6,091 nucleotides of DNA from DASUSF01 sp036375275 (GCA_036375275.1 DASUSF010000405.1:1-6091); one strand, 5' to 3'; shown: positions 1-5,737, counted from the stretch's first letter. A program made the numbers and translations. Notes: generated by a model from the letters alone, not told the origin.

Positions 1-68
1 ACCGCATACTCGGCGACGGGCGGAAGGTCCGCTTCGCCCGGGGCTCAGGCGAAGTGATCGATCGGTAG
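1..68 (+). CDS. rplX: 50S ribosomal protein L24, C-terminal fragment
   Basis: This is the 3' end of a gene that enters from the left edge. The frame starting at base 3 reads RILGDGRKVRFARGSGEVID followed by R and a TAG stop at 66-68. The D-G-R-K-V-R-F core followed by a short polar tail is the usual C-terminus of bacterial L24, a 23S rRNA-binding protein that helps start 50S assembly. The position directly upstream of rplE supports the call, since rplX-rplE is the standard spc order. Only about 21 residues are visible, so the KOW domain and the start cannot be judged. The frame is the same as that of rplE, and the two are separated by one stop codon and nine bases. Confidence 0.9.
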   Translation, partial: RILGDGRKVRFARGSGEVIDR

Positions 69-77
69 AGGTGTAAG

Positions 78-617
78 ATGCCGCGTTTTCAAGATCATTA
101 CCGCGATGCGCTCCGGGACGAGCTGAAGGCGAAGTTCGACCTCAAGAACCCGATGGAGATCCCGCGGCTCGACAAGATCGTGGTCAACATGGCGGTCGGC
201 GAGGCGACCCAGGACTCGAAGAAGCTGCAGGCGGCGGTCGCCGAGCTGACCCAGATCACCGGGCAGAAGCCGGCGATCTGCCGGGCGCGCAAGTCGGTCG
301 CCAACTTCAAGCTGCGCGAGGGCATGCCGATCGGCTGCAAGGTCACGCTGCGCGGCCGGCGCATGTACGAGTTCCTCGACCGCCTGATCACGATCGCGCT
401 GCCGCGCGTGCGCGACTTCCAGGGCGTGCCCGCGACCAGCTTCGACGGCCGCGGCAACTACGCGTTCGGGATCAAGGAACAGATCATCTTCCCCGAGATC
501 AACTACGACGACGTGGACGAGACGCGGGGCATGGACGTCATCATCTGCACCACGGCGCGCACCAACGAGCACGCGAAGGCGCTGCTCGCGGGGTTCGGCA
601 TGCCGTTCGCGCGCTGA
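78..617 (+). CDS. rplE: 50S ribosomal protein L5
   Basis: L5 is part of the 50S central protuberance; it binds 5S rRNA and contacts the P-site tRNA. The 179-residue product matches the usual length. Family landmarks are visible in order: the basic and acidic N-terminal helix, IPRLDKIVVNMAVGEA (28-43), GQKPAICRARKSVANFKLRE (62-81), the G-x-P-I-G-C-K-V-T-L-R stretch (82-92), LPRVRDFQG (108-116), GNYAFGIKEQIIFPEI (126-141) and the C-terminal GFGMPF (172-177). The ATG is the first possible start, because the in-frame codon at 66-68 is the rplX stop. A purine-rich GAGGTG at 68-73 overlaps that stop and serves as the ribosome binding site. The following gene begins 16 bases after the TGA. Confidence 0.98.
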   Translation: MPRFQDHYRDALRDELKAKFDLKNPMEIPRLDKIVVNMAVGEATQDSKKLQAAVAELTQITGQKPAICRARKSVANFKLREGMPIGCKVTLRGRRMYEFLDRLITIALPRVRDFQGVPATSFDGRGNYAFGIKEQIIFPEINYDDVDETRGMDVIICTTARTNEHAKALLAGFGMPFAR

Positions 618-620
618 CCG

Positions 621-626
621 GGAGGG
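621..626 (+). promoter_or_regulatory. Ribosome binding site of rpsN
   Basis: GGAGGG lies seven bases before the GTG at 634. It fixes GTG as the start of rpsN and gives a protein beginning MAKKS, as expected for S14. No ATG is available nearby in that frame. Confidence 0.85.
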
Positions 627-633
627 ATATCAG

Positions 634-939
634 GTGGCCAAGAAGAGTTCCGTCGAGAAGAACAAGAACCGCGCGAAGCTGGTCAAGCGCTACGCCGAGA
701 AGCGGGCGACGCTCAGGAAGACCATCAAGAACCGCGAGCTCGAGCCCGAGGAGCGGTTCGAGGCGACGCTGCAGCTCGCGGCGCTGCCGCGCAACAGCGC
801 CAAGGTGCGGCTCAGGAACCGGTGCGGGCTGACCGGGCGTCCGCGTGGCTACTACCGGAAGTTCGGCATGAGCCGGATCGCGCTGCGCGACCTCGGCTCG
901 ACCGGGCAGATCCCGGGCCTGGTCAAGGCGAGCTGGTGA
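634..939 (+). CDS. rpsN: 30S ribosomal protein S14, zinc-independent type
   Basis: S14 sits in the head of the 30S subunit next to S3, S10 and 16S rRNA. The product has 101 residues, the length of the long, zinc-free form; the short zinc form is about 61. It has one cysteine (Cys64, in NRCGLTGRPRGYYRKFGMSR at 62-81) and no C-x-x-C pairs, which confirms the zinc-independent type. The N-terminus is strongly basic (MAKKSSVEKNKNRAKLVKRY) and the C-terminus ends in the typical IPGLVKASW. Translation starts at GTG, supported by the upstream GGAGGG and by the match to the family N-terminus. Two of its arginines, at 715-717 and 814-816, are encoded by AGG. It lies between rplE and rpsH as in other spc operons. 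Confidence 0.98.
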   Translation: MAKKSSVEKNKNRAKLVKRYAEKRATLRKTIKNRELEPEERFEATLQLAALPRNSAKVRLRNRCGLTGRPRGYYRKFGMSRIALRDLGSTGQIPGLVKASW

Positions 940-955
940 GGAAGGAGCGGCGACG

Positions 956-1351
956 ATGACGCTGAGCGACCCCCTGGGCGACATGCTGACCAGGATCCGC
1001 AACGGGCAGCGGGCCGGCAAGGGCGCCGTCGCGAGCCCGCCCTCGAAGCTCAGGATGAACGTGCTCGAGGTGCTGCGCCGCGAGGGGTACATCCGCGGCT
1101 TCACCCACGACTCGAGCACGGTCCAGGGCGGCCTCTCGATCGAGCTCAAGTACCACAACGGCGAGCCGGTGATCCGCGAGCTGAAACGGGTCTCCAAGCC
1201 CGGGCGACGGGTCTACCGCGGCGTGAGCGAGCTGCCGCGGGTCTACAACGGGCTCGGGATCGCGATCCTGTCGACCCCGCGCGGCGTGATGTCGGACGCG
1301 GAAGCCCGCGAGGCGCACGTCGGCGGCGAAATCCTCTGCACGGTGTTCTGA
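956..1351 (+). CDS. rpsH: 30S ribosomal protein S8
   Basis: S8 is a primary 16S rRNA-binding protein of the 30S platform. In E. coli it also represses the spc operon by binding the mRNA near rplE. The 131-residue product starts with the family signature DPLGDMLTRIRNGQ (5-18), has VLRREGYIRGF (39-49), and ends with STPRGVMSDAEAREAHVGGE then ILCTVF (106-131). The S-T-P-x-G motif and the G-G-E-x-L-C segment are its RNA-binding landmarks. AAGGAG at 942-947 lies eight bases before the ATG. The TGA is two bases from the rplF start, so the two genes are probably translationally coupled. I see no clear S8-type hairpin at the rplX/rplE junction, so feedback control by S8 is not shown here. Confidence 0.98.
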   Translation: MTLSDPLGDMLTRIRNGQRAGKGAVASPPSKLRMNVLEVLRREGYIRGFTHDSSTVQGGLSIELKYHNGEPVIRELKRVSKPGRRVYRGVSELPRVYNGLGIAILSTPRGVMSDAEAREAHVGGEILCTVF

Positions 1352-1353
1352 TC

Positions 1354-1887
1354 ATGTCGCGTATCGGCAAGCATGCGGTCCCGGTCCCGGACGGGGTCAA
1401 AGTCGAGCTCTCGGGGCAGCGGGTGGCGGTCGCCGGGCGCCTCGGCGAGCTCGCGCGCGAGCTGCCGCCGGAGGTCGAGGTGGTGCGCGAGAACGGCGCG
1501 ATCCGCGTCAGGCCGCGCTCCGAGGAGAAGCGCGCCCGTGCGATGTGGGGCATGGCGCGGACCCTGGTCGCGAACATGGTCCAGGGCGTCGACAAGGGCT
1601 TCACGCGCCGGCTGATGATCAGCGGGGTCGGCTACCGGGCGGCGATCGACGGCAAGATCCTGAACCTGCAGCTGGGCTACAGCCACGACATCAAGTACGC
1701 GGTGCCCGACGACATCGACGTCCGCTGCGAGACCCCGACCCAGATCACGATCAGCGGGGCCGACCGGCAGCGGGTCGGACAGATCGCCGCCGAGGTGCGC
1801 GCGTTCCGCAAGCCCGAGCCCTACAAGGGCAAGGGCATCCGCTACGAGGACGAGGTCATCCTGCGCAAGGAAGGCAAGAAGAAGTAG
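1354..1887 (+). CDS. rplF: 50S ribosomal protein L6
   Basis: L6 binds 23S rRNA near the sarcin-ricin loop and the factor-binding region. The 177-residue product is of normal length and shows both L6 repeats. The N-terminal half has MSRIGKHAVPVPDGV (1-15) and WGMARTLVANMVQGVDKGF (65-83). The C-terminal half has LMISGVGYRA (87-96), LNLQLGYSH (103-111) and the hallmark EPYKGKGIRY (155-164), ending in RKEGKKK. No good Shine-Dalgarno sequence precedes the ATG, and the rpsH stop is only two bases upstream, so re-initiation by ribosomes finishing rpsH is the likely mode. The gene ends in TAG two bases before rplR. Confidence 0.98.
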   Translation: MSRIGKHAVPVPDGVKVELSGQRVAVAGRLGELARELPPEVEVVRENGAIRVRPRSEEKRARAMWGMARTLVANMVQGVDKGFTRRLMISGVGYRAAIDGKILNLQLGYSHDIKYAVPDDIDVRCETPTQITISGADRQRVGQIAAEVRAFRKPEPYKGKGIRYEDEVILRKEGKKK

Positions 1888-1889
1888 CC

Positions 1890-2252
1890 ATGGTCAAGCC
1901 AGCGGATCGGTTCGAGCGGCGCAAGCGCCGGACGCGCGCGGCGCTCAGGAAGGCGGGCGGCGGGCGGCCGCGGCTGTCGGTGTTCCGCTCGAGCAAGCAC
2001 ATCTACGCCCAGGTCATCGACGACCGGGGCGGGCGTACCGTCGCGGCGGCGTCGAGCCTGGATCCGGGGCTCAGATCGAGCCTCAGGACCGGCGCCGACA
2101 CCGGCGCCGCGGCCAAGGTCGGGCAGCTGCTCGCCGAGCGGGCCCGGGCGGCGGGGATCGAGGCCGTGGTCTTCGACCGCGGCGGCTACCGGTTCCACGG
2201 CCGGGTCAAGGCGCTCGCCGAGGCGGCACGCGAGGCGGGGCTGTCCTTCTAG
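1890..2252 (+). CDS. rplR: 50S ribosomal protein L18
   Basis: L18 binds 5S rRNA together with L5 in the central protuberance. The product has 120 residues. The basic N-terminal arm FERRKRRTRAALRK (8-21) is followed by RPRLSVFRSSKHIYAQVIDD (26-45), the clearest family motif, then GAAAKVGQLLAERARAAGI (72-90), FDRGGYRFHGRVKALAEAAR (95-114) and GLSF at the end. The open frame extends far upstream through rplF in another frame, but homology and the two-base gap after the rplF TAG place the start at 1890. A-G-rich sequence in the end of rplF (about 1867-1884) may help initiation; a proper Shine-Dalgarno is not evident. The C-terminal half is alanine-rich, as GC-rich genomes often show. Confidence 0.97.
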   Translation: MVKPADRFERRKRRTRAALRKAGGGRPRLSVFRSSKHIYAQVIDDRGGRTVAAASSLDPGLRSSLRTGADTGAAAKVGQLLAERARAAGIEAVVFDRGGYRFHGRVKALAEAAREAGLSF

Positions 2253-2299
2253 GGCGGCTGCCGGCGGGGGGAGCCGGGTGCGGGCGCGACAGGCCGCCC
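2252..2299 (+). repeat. Inverted repeat (nested hairpin) after rplR
   Basis: GGGCGGC at 2252-2258, starting in the last base of the rplR stop, is exactly complementary to GCCGCCC at 2293-2299. Within the arms, CCGGC at 2261-2265 pairs with GCCGG at 2273-2277 around a seven-base G-rich loop. No T-run follows, so this is not a standard intrinsic terminator. In DNA this GC-rich, short stems arise by chance, so function is uncertain. Confidence 0.4.
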
Positions 2300-2404
2300 C
2301 GCATCGGGTAGAACGCGCTCGGGGTCATGGGATTGGAGCAGCATCCGGGCGGCGGTCGCCGGCCGGACCGGACGATGCACTAGGCGGGCGGAGCGAGAGG
2401 CGAG
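2253..2404 (+). other. Structured 152-base gap between rplR and rpsE
   Basis: No conserved gene is visible here, and the gap is far longer than the others in this part of the operon (2 to 16 bases). It holds two nested inverted repeats, listed separately at 2252-2299 and 2341-2378. An 18-codon ORF (ATG 2327, TAG 2381-2383) spans the second repeat; its arginine- and glycine-rich product resembles nothing I recognise. A weak promoter-like pair, GCGACA at 2286-2291 and TAGAAC at 2309-2314 with 17 bases between, matches consensus at four of six positions in each box. A purine stretch at 2391-2404 provides the rpsE ribosome binding site. The role is unknown; it could be an mRNA processing site, a regulatory leader or a secondary promoter. 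Confidence 0.5.
2341..2378 (+). repeat. Inverted repeat upstream of rpsE
   Basis: The outer arms GCATC (2341-2345) and GATGC (2374-2378) are perfect complements. The inner arms CGGTC (2353-2357) and GACCG (2366-2370) are also perfect and enclose an eight-base loop that is mostly GCCGGC. An alternative pairing, TCCGG (2344-2348) with CCGGA (2368-2372), competes with it. The structure ends 26 bases before the rpsE ATG, close enough to influence ribosome access. No T-run follows. Confidence 0.4.
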
Positions 2405-2971
2405 ATGGCACGAGGAAGCATGGGGCGCGGCGGCGGCGACGACCGCCAGGACGGCGGCGAGATCGTCGACCGCCTGGTCAACATCAACCGGGTCGCCAAG
2501 GTGGTGAAGGGCGGCCGCCGGTTCGGCTTCTCCGCGCTGGTGGTGGTCGGCGACACCAAGGGCCGGGTCGGCTACGGCAGCGGCAAGGCGCGCGAGGTGC
2601 CGGAGGCGGTGAGGAAGGCGACCGAGCAGGCGAAGCGGAGCATGATCCGGGTGCCGCTCCGCCAGGGCCGCACCCTGCACCACGACGTCCACGGCCATTT
2701 CGGCGCCGGGCGGGTGATCCTCCGGACCGCGCCCGCGGGCACCGGGATCATCGCCGGCGGCCCGCTCCGGCAGGTGTTCGAGGCGCTCGGCATCCACGAC
2801 GTGGTGGCCAAGTCGACCGGAACCTCGAACCCCTACAACATGGTCAAGGCGACCTTCGACGCGCTCGGCAACGTCATGTCGCCGCGCGCCGTGGCCGCCA
2901 AGCGCGGCAAGAAGGTCGGCGAGATCATCGGCCGGCGCGACGGTGGCGGCGAAGCGCGCACGGAGGCGTGA
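2405..2971 (+). CDS. rpsE: 30S ribosomal protein S5
   Basis: S5 lies at the 30S mRNA entry site and affects decoding accuracy and helicase activity. The 188-residue product has a glycine-rich start (MARGSMGRGGGDD), then the N-terminal S5 domain: IVDRLVNINRVAKVVKGGRR (20-39) and FGFSALVVVGDTKGRVGYGS (40-59). The loop with V-V-K-G-G-R-R is where spectinomycin-resistance changes occur in E. coli. The C-terminal domain shows GAGRVILRTAPAGTGIIAGG (100-119), QVFEALGIHDVVAKSTGTSN (123-142) and PYNMVKATFDAL (143-154). The ATG is preceded by a purine stretch with AGAGG at 2396-2400. Unlike its neighbours, it is separated from the previous gene by a long structured gap. The C-terminal 15 residues or so are a variable tail. 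Confidence 0.98.
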   Translation: MARGSMGRGGGDDRQDGGEIVDRLVNINRVAKVVKGGRRFGFSALVVVGDTKGRVGYGSGKAREVPEAVRKATEQAKRSMIRVPLRQGRTLHHDVHGHFGAGRVILRTAPAGTGIIAGGPLRQVFEALGIHDVVAKSTGTSNPYNMVKATFDALGNVMSPRAVAAKRGKKVGEIIGRRDGGGEARTEA

Positions 2972-2976
2972 GGGCC

Positions 2977-3177
2977 ATGGCGAAACGGATCAAGGTCACC
3001 CAGATCAGGAGTCCGATCGGCCGCAAGGGCGACCAGCGGGCGACCCTGATCGGGCTCGGGCTGAACAAGATGGCGCGCTCGCGGGTCCACGCCGACACGC
3101 CCGAGGTGCGCGGGCGGATCGACAAGGTCCATCACCTCGTCCGGGTCGAGCCGGTCGAGAACGGGCCCACGGGCTGA
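2977..3177 (+). CDS. rpmD: 50S ribosomal protein L30
   Basis: L30 is a small 50S surface protein of the bacterial type. The product has 66 residues, near the usual 58 to 65. The family pattern is clear: KRIKVTQIRSPIGRKGDQRA (3-22), TLIGLGLNKMARSRVHADTP (23-42), then VRGRIDKVHHLVRVE (44-58). The start at 2977 is set by this N-terminus and by GGAGG at 2962-2966, which lies in the end of rpsE. The open frame reaches back across all of rpsE and the preceding gap in another frame, but that extension is not coding. It sits between rpsE and rplO as usual. Confidence 0.97.
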   Translation: MAKRIKVTQIRSPIGRKGDQRATLIGLGLNKMARSRVHADTPEVRGRIDKVHHLVRVEPVENGPTG

Positions 3178-3187
3178 GGGGGAGAGC

Positions 3188-3703
3188 ATGAAGCTCAACG
3201 AGCTGGCGCCCGCACCGGGGTCGCGCAAGGCCAGGAAGCGGGTCGGCCGCGGCATCGGCTCCGGTCTCGGCAAGACCGCGGGCAAGGGCCACAAGGGCCA
3301 GAAGGCGCGGAGCGGCGTGGCCGTGCGCACCTTCGAGGGCGGCCAGATGCCGATCTACCGGCGGCTGCCCAAGCGCGGCTTCAAGAACCCGTTCCGCAAG
3401 GTCTACGCCCCGGTCAATCTCGACCGCCTCCAGGAGGCGGTGGACGCCGGCCGGATCGACCCGGAGCAGAAGGTCGATGCGGCGGTGCTGCGCGGCGCGG
3501 GGCTCGCTTCCGACCGGCTGGACGGCATCCGGCTGCTCGCCCGGGGCGAACTCAAGAGCGCGCTGACGATCGAGGTCGACGGCGCGTCCAAGTCGGCCCG
3601 GGCGGCGGTCGAGAAGGCGGGCGGGAGCCTGATCCTCACCGGCGCCCGCTCCTCCCCCGAGGCGGCGGGCGGCGACGCGCCGCCCGAGGCCGGAAGCGCG
3701 TAG
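3188..3703 (+). CDS. rplO: 50S ribosomal protein L15
   Basis: L15 binds 23S rRNA and is a late assembly protein of the 50S subunit. The 171-residue product opens with KLNELAPAPGSRKARKRVGR (2-21) and GIGSGLGKTAGKGHKGQKAR (22-41), the extended basic arm that penetrates the rRNA. GGQMPIYRRLPKRGF (51-65) and the globular C-terminal part ending ALTIEVDGASKSARAAVEKA (125-144) and GG follow. GGGGAG at 3179-3184 precedes the ATG. The last 18 residues or so form an Ala/Gly/Pro/Glu-rich tail that makes it longer than the 144-residue E. coli protein; tails of this kind are common in alphaproteobacterial L15. The stop TAG is fused to the secY ribosome binding site. Confidence 0.98.
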   Translation: MKLNELAPAPGSRKARKRVGRGIGSGLGKTAGKGHKGQKARSGVAVRTFEGGQMPIYRRLPKRGFKNPFRKVYAPVNLDRLQEAVDAGRIDPEQKVDAAVLRGAGLASDRLDGIRLLARGELKSALTIEVDGASKSARAAVEKAGGSLILTGARSSPEAAGGDAPPEAGSA

Positions 3704-3707
3704 GAGG
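3701..3707 (+). promoter_or_regulatory. Strong ribosome binding site of secY, overlapping the rplO stop
   Basis: TAGGAGG contains both the rplO stop (3701-3703) and a strong Shine-Dalgarno core, GGAGG at 3703-3707, six bases before the secY ATG at 3714. This supports 3714 as the start over the next in-frame ATG at 3723. Confidence 0.85.
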
Positions 3708-3713
3708 CCGACC

Positions 3714-5060
3714 ATGGCGTCGATGGCCGAGCAGCTGGCCGCGAACATCAACCTGTCCGCGTTCGGCAAGGCGACCGAGCTCAAGAAGCGGCTCTGGTTC
3801 GCGCTCGGCTGTCTCGTGGTCTACCGGTTCGGGACCTACATCCCGCTGCCGGGCATCGACCCGGTCGCGATGGCGCAGATCTTCGAGCAGAACGCCGGCG
3901 GCATCATGGGCATGTTCAACATGTTCGCCGGCGGCGCCCTCGAGCGGATGTCGATCTTCGCGCTCGGCATCCTGCCCTACATCTCCGCCTCGATCATCAT
4001 GCAGCTGATGACCGCGGTCTCGCCGACCATCGAGCAGCTCAAGAAGGAAGGCGAGACCGGCCGGAAGAAGATCAACCAGTACAGCCGCTACCTGACCGTG
4101 CTGCTCGCGAGCGTGCAGGGCTATGGCCTCGCGGTCGGGCTCGAGGCGATGAGCGGGTCGGGCGGCAGCGCGGTGCTCGACCCGGGCTGGTACTTCCGCC
4201 TCACGACCGTGGTCACGATCGTCGGCGGCACGCTGTTCCTGATGTGGCTGGGCGAGCAGATCACGGCGCGCGGCATCGGCAACGGCATCTCGCTGATCAT
4301 CTTCACCGGCATCATCGCGCAGCTGCCGAGCGCGCTCGCGAGCACCCTCGAGCTGAGCCGGACCGGCGCGATCTCGGCCGGGCTGATCATCCTCCTGCTG
4401 CTGATGTCGGTCGCGGTGATCACCTTCATCGTGTTCATGGAGCGCGGCCAGCGCCGCATCCTGGTGCAATACCCGAAGCGCCAGCAGGGCAACCGGATGT
4501 TCGGCGGTGAGAGCTCGCACCTGCCGCTCAAGATCAACGTCGCGGGCGTCATCCCGCCGATCTTCGCGAGCTCGCTGCTCCTCCTTCCGGCGACGCTCGC
4601 GAGCTTCGGCGGCGCCGGCGGCCCGGAGTGGCTGGGGACCATCTCGGCGCTGCTCGGCCGCGGCCAGCCGCTGTTCATCCTGCTGTTCGTCGGCCTGATC
4701 ATCTTCTTCGCGTTCTTCTACACCGCGATCGTCTTCAATCCGCAGGACACCGCCGACAACCTGAAGAAGCACGGCGGCTTCGTGCCCGGCATCCGGCCGG
4801 GGCAGCGGACCGCGGAGTACCTGGACTACGTGCTCACCCGGCTGACCACGGTCGGCTCGATCTACCTCGCCGCGGTCTGCATCCTGCCGGAGATCCTGAT
4901 CTCGCAGTACGCGGTGCCGTTCTACTTCGGCGGGACCAGCCTGCTGATCGTCGTGTCGGTGACCATGGACACGACCGCGCAGATCCAGTCGCATCTGATC
5001 GCGCACCAGTACGAGGGGCTGATCAGGAAGTCCCGGCTCAGGGGAGCACGGCGGTCATGA
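3714..5060 (+). CDS. secY: Preprotein translocase subunit SecY
   Basis: SecY forms the protein-conducting channel of the inner membrane with SecE and SecG, driven by SecA or by translating ribosomes. The 448-residue product is normal in length. Ten membrane segments can be traced at about residues 24-43, 79-100, 124-145, 161-180, 191-211, 219-241, 274-297, 317-341, 374-396 and 400-418. The plug region is at 60-75 (NAGGIMGMFNMFAGGA). The motifs PLPGID (44-49), GILPYISASIIMQL (85-98) and GIGNGISLIIF (187-197) are hallmarks. ERGQRRI (243-249) and FVPGIRPGQRTAEYLDYVL (356-374) mark the cytosolic loops that bind SecA and the ribosome; Arg361 corresponds to the essential Arg357 of E. coli. The stop overlaps the adk start (ATGA), so translational coupling is likely. 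Confidence 0.99.
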   Translation: MASMAEQLAANINLSAFGKATELKKRLWFALGCLVVYRFGTYIPLPGIDPVAMAQIFEQNAGGIMGMFNMFAGGALERMSIFALGILPYISASIIMQLMTAVSPTIEQLKKEGETGRKKINQYSRYLTVLLASVQGYGLAVGLEAMSGSGGSAVLDPGWYFRLTTVVTIVGGTLFLMWLGEQITARGIGNGISLIIFTGIIAQLPSALASTLELSRTGAISAGLIILLLLMSVAVITFIVFMERGQRRILVQYPKRQQGNRMFGGESSHLPLKINVAGVIPPIFASSLLLLPATLASFGGAGGPEWLGTISALLGRGQPLFILLFVGLIIFFAFFYTAIVFNPQDTADNLKKHGGFVPGIRPGQRTAEYLDYVLTRLTTVGSIYLAAVCILPEILISQYAVPFYFGGTSLLIVVSVTMDTTAQIQSHLIAHQYEGLIRKSRLRGARRS

Positions 5061-5713
5061 AGCTGATCCTGCTCGGCCCGCCCGGCGCCGGCAAAGGCAC
5101 CCAGGCGACGCACATCAAGGACACTTACGGGCTCGCCCATCTCTCGACCGGCGACATGCTGCGCGAGGCGGTGGCGGCGGGGACCGAGCTCGGGCGGCAG
5201 GCCAAGTCGGTCATGGACGCCGGCCGCCTGGTGTCCGACGACCTGATGATCGCCCTGGTCGACGAGCGCATCCGGCAGCCGGACTGCGAGCGGGGCTTCA
5301 TCCTCGACGGCTTCCCGCGCACCGTGGCGCAGGCCGAGGCGCTCGATCGCCTGCTCGAGGCCAGGGGCGCGAAGCTGGACGCGGTGATCGAGTTCGCGGT
5401 CGACGACGAGATCCTGGTCGACCGGATCTCGGGCCGGTTCACCTGCGCGAGCTGCGGCGCCGGCTACCACGACCGGCACAAGCGGCCGGTGGTCGAGGGC
5501 ACCTGCGACGTCTGCGGCGGGCACGACTTCAGGCGCCGGCCCGACGACAACGCGGAGACGGTGCGGACGCGGCTCGAGGCGTACCACCGGCAGACCGCGC
5601 CACTCCTGCCCTACTACCGGGAGCGAGGCGTGCTCCGATCGGTCGACGGCATGGCGGAGATCGACGCGGTGCGCGCCGAGATCGACCGGGTGCTCGAGCC
5701 GCTGGCCGGTTGA
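5057..5713 (+). CDS. adk: Adenylate kinase with a four-cysteine (zinc-type) LID
   Basis: Adk catalyses ATP + AMP to 2 ADP in the cytosol and balances adenine nucleotides. The 218-residue product is the long form. The P-loop GPPGAGKGT is at 7-15, the AMP-binding segment LSTGDMLREA at 29-38, and DGFPRTVAQAEAL at 84-96. The LID has Cys130, Cys133, Cys150 and Cys153 as two C-x-x-C pairs, a pattern that binds a structural zinc in other bacteria; E. coli Adk lacks these cysteines. RRRPDDN (159-165) carries the arginine and DD pair of the LID/core junction. The ATG overlaps the secY stop (ATGA), with GGGGAG at 5041-5046 as the ribosome binding site. The open frame extends upstream inside secY, but the P-loop position shows the true start. 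Its TGA overlaps the -35 box of the promoter that follows. Confidence 0.99.
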   Translation: MKLILLGPPGAGKGTQATHIKDTYGLAHLSTGDMLREAVAAGTELGRQAKSVMDAGRLVSDDLMIALVDERIRQPDCERGFILDGFPRTVAQAEALDRLLEARGAKLDAVIEFAVDDEILVDRISGRFTCASCGAGYHDRHKRPVVEGTCDVCGGHDFRRRPDDNAETVRTRLEAYHRQTAPLLPYYRERGVLRSVDGMAEIDAVRAEIDRVLEPLAG

Positions 5714-5737
5714 CAGGTGGCGCTTCGGCTCTATGAT
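5710..5737 (+). promoter_or_regulatory. Predicted sigma70-type promoter for rpsM and downstream alpha-operon genes
   Basis: A perfect -35 hexamer, TTGACA at 5710-5715, is followed after 16 bases by TATGAT at 5732-5737, one mismatch from the TATAAT consensus. In DNA close to 70% GC such a pair at workable spacing is unlikely by chance. It lies at the start of the 133-base gap ahead of rpsM, with its -35 box overlapping the adk stop codon (5711-5713). Transcription would start near 5744, giving a leader of about 100 bases. It would drive rpsM and, by the conserved order, rpsK, rpoA and rplQ beyond the window. The motif is seen directly; activity is inferred. Confidence 0.7.

Noticed and set aside
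40..100. S8-binding operator at the rplX/rplE junction as in E. coli
   Set aside because: Only a small palindrome (GATCGATC near 56-63) is present. I could not draw the bulged stem that mimics the 16S rRNA helix 21 target of S8.
1545..1889. Upstream extension of the rplR frame inside rplF
   Set aside because: The sequence is a shadow of rplF, and the L18 N-terminal arm begins at 1890, directly after the rplF stop.
2252..2299. Intrinsic terminator after rplR
   Set aside because: The stem is GC-rich but no T-run follows, and termination here would cut off essential rpsE, rplO and secY.
2278..2976. Upstream extension of the rpmD frame across the gap and all of rpsE
   Set aside because: It overlaps rpsE in another frame, has Arg/Pro/Gly-biased composition, and the L30 N-terminus with its ribosome binding site begins at 2977.
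3636..5006. Very long open frame (456 codons) on the - strand opposite secY, and other long - strand frames throughout
   Set aside because: The products are Arg/Asp/His/Ala-rich low-complexity sequence, typical of antisense frames in GC-rich genes where stops are rare. The + strand frames encode clear conserved proteins over the same bases.
4628..5056. Upstream extension of the adk frame inside secY
   Set aside because: The P-loop must lie within about ten residues of the N-terminus, which puts the start at 5057; the extension is a shadow of secY.
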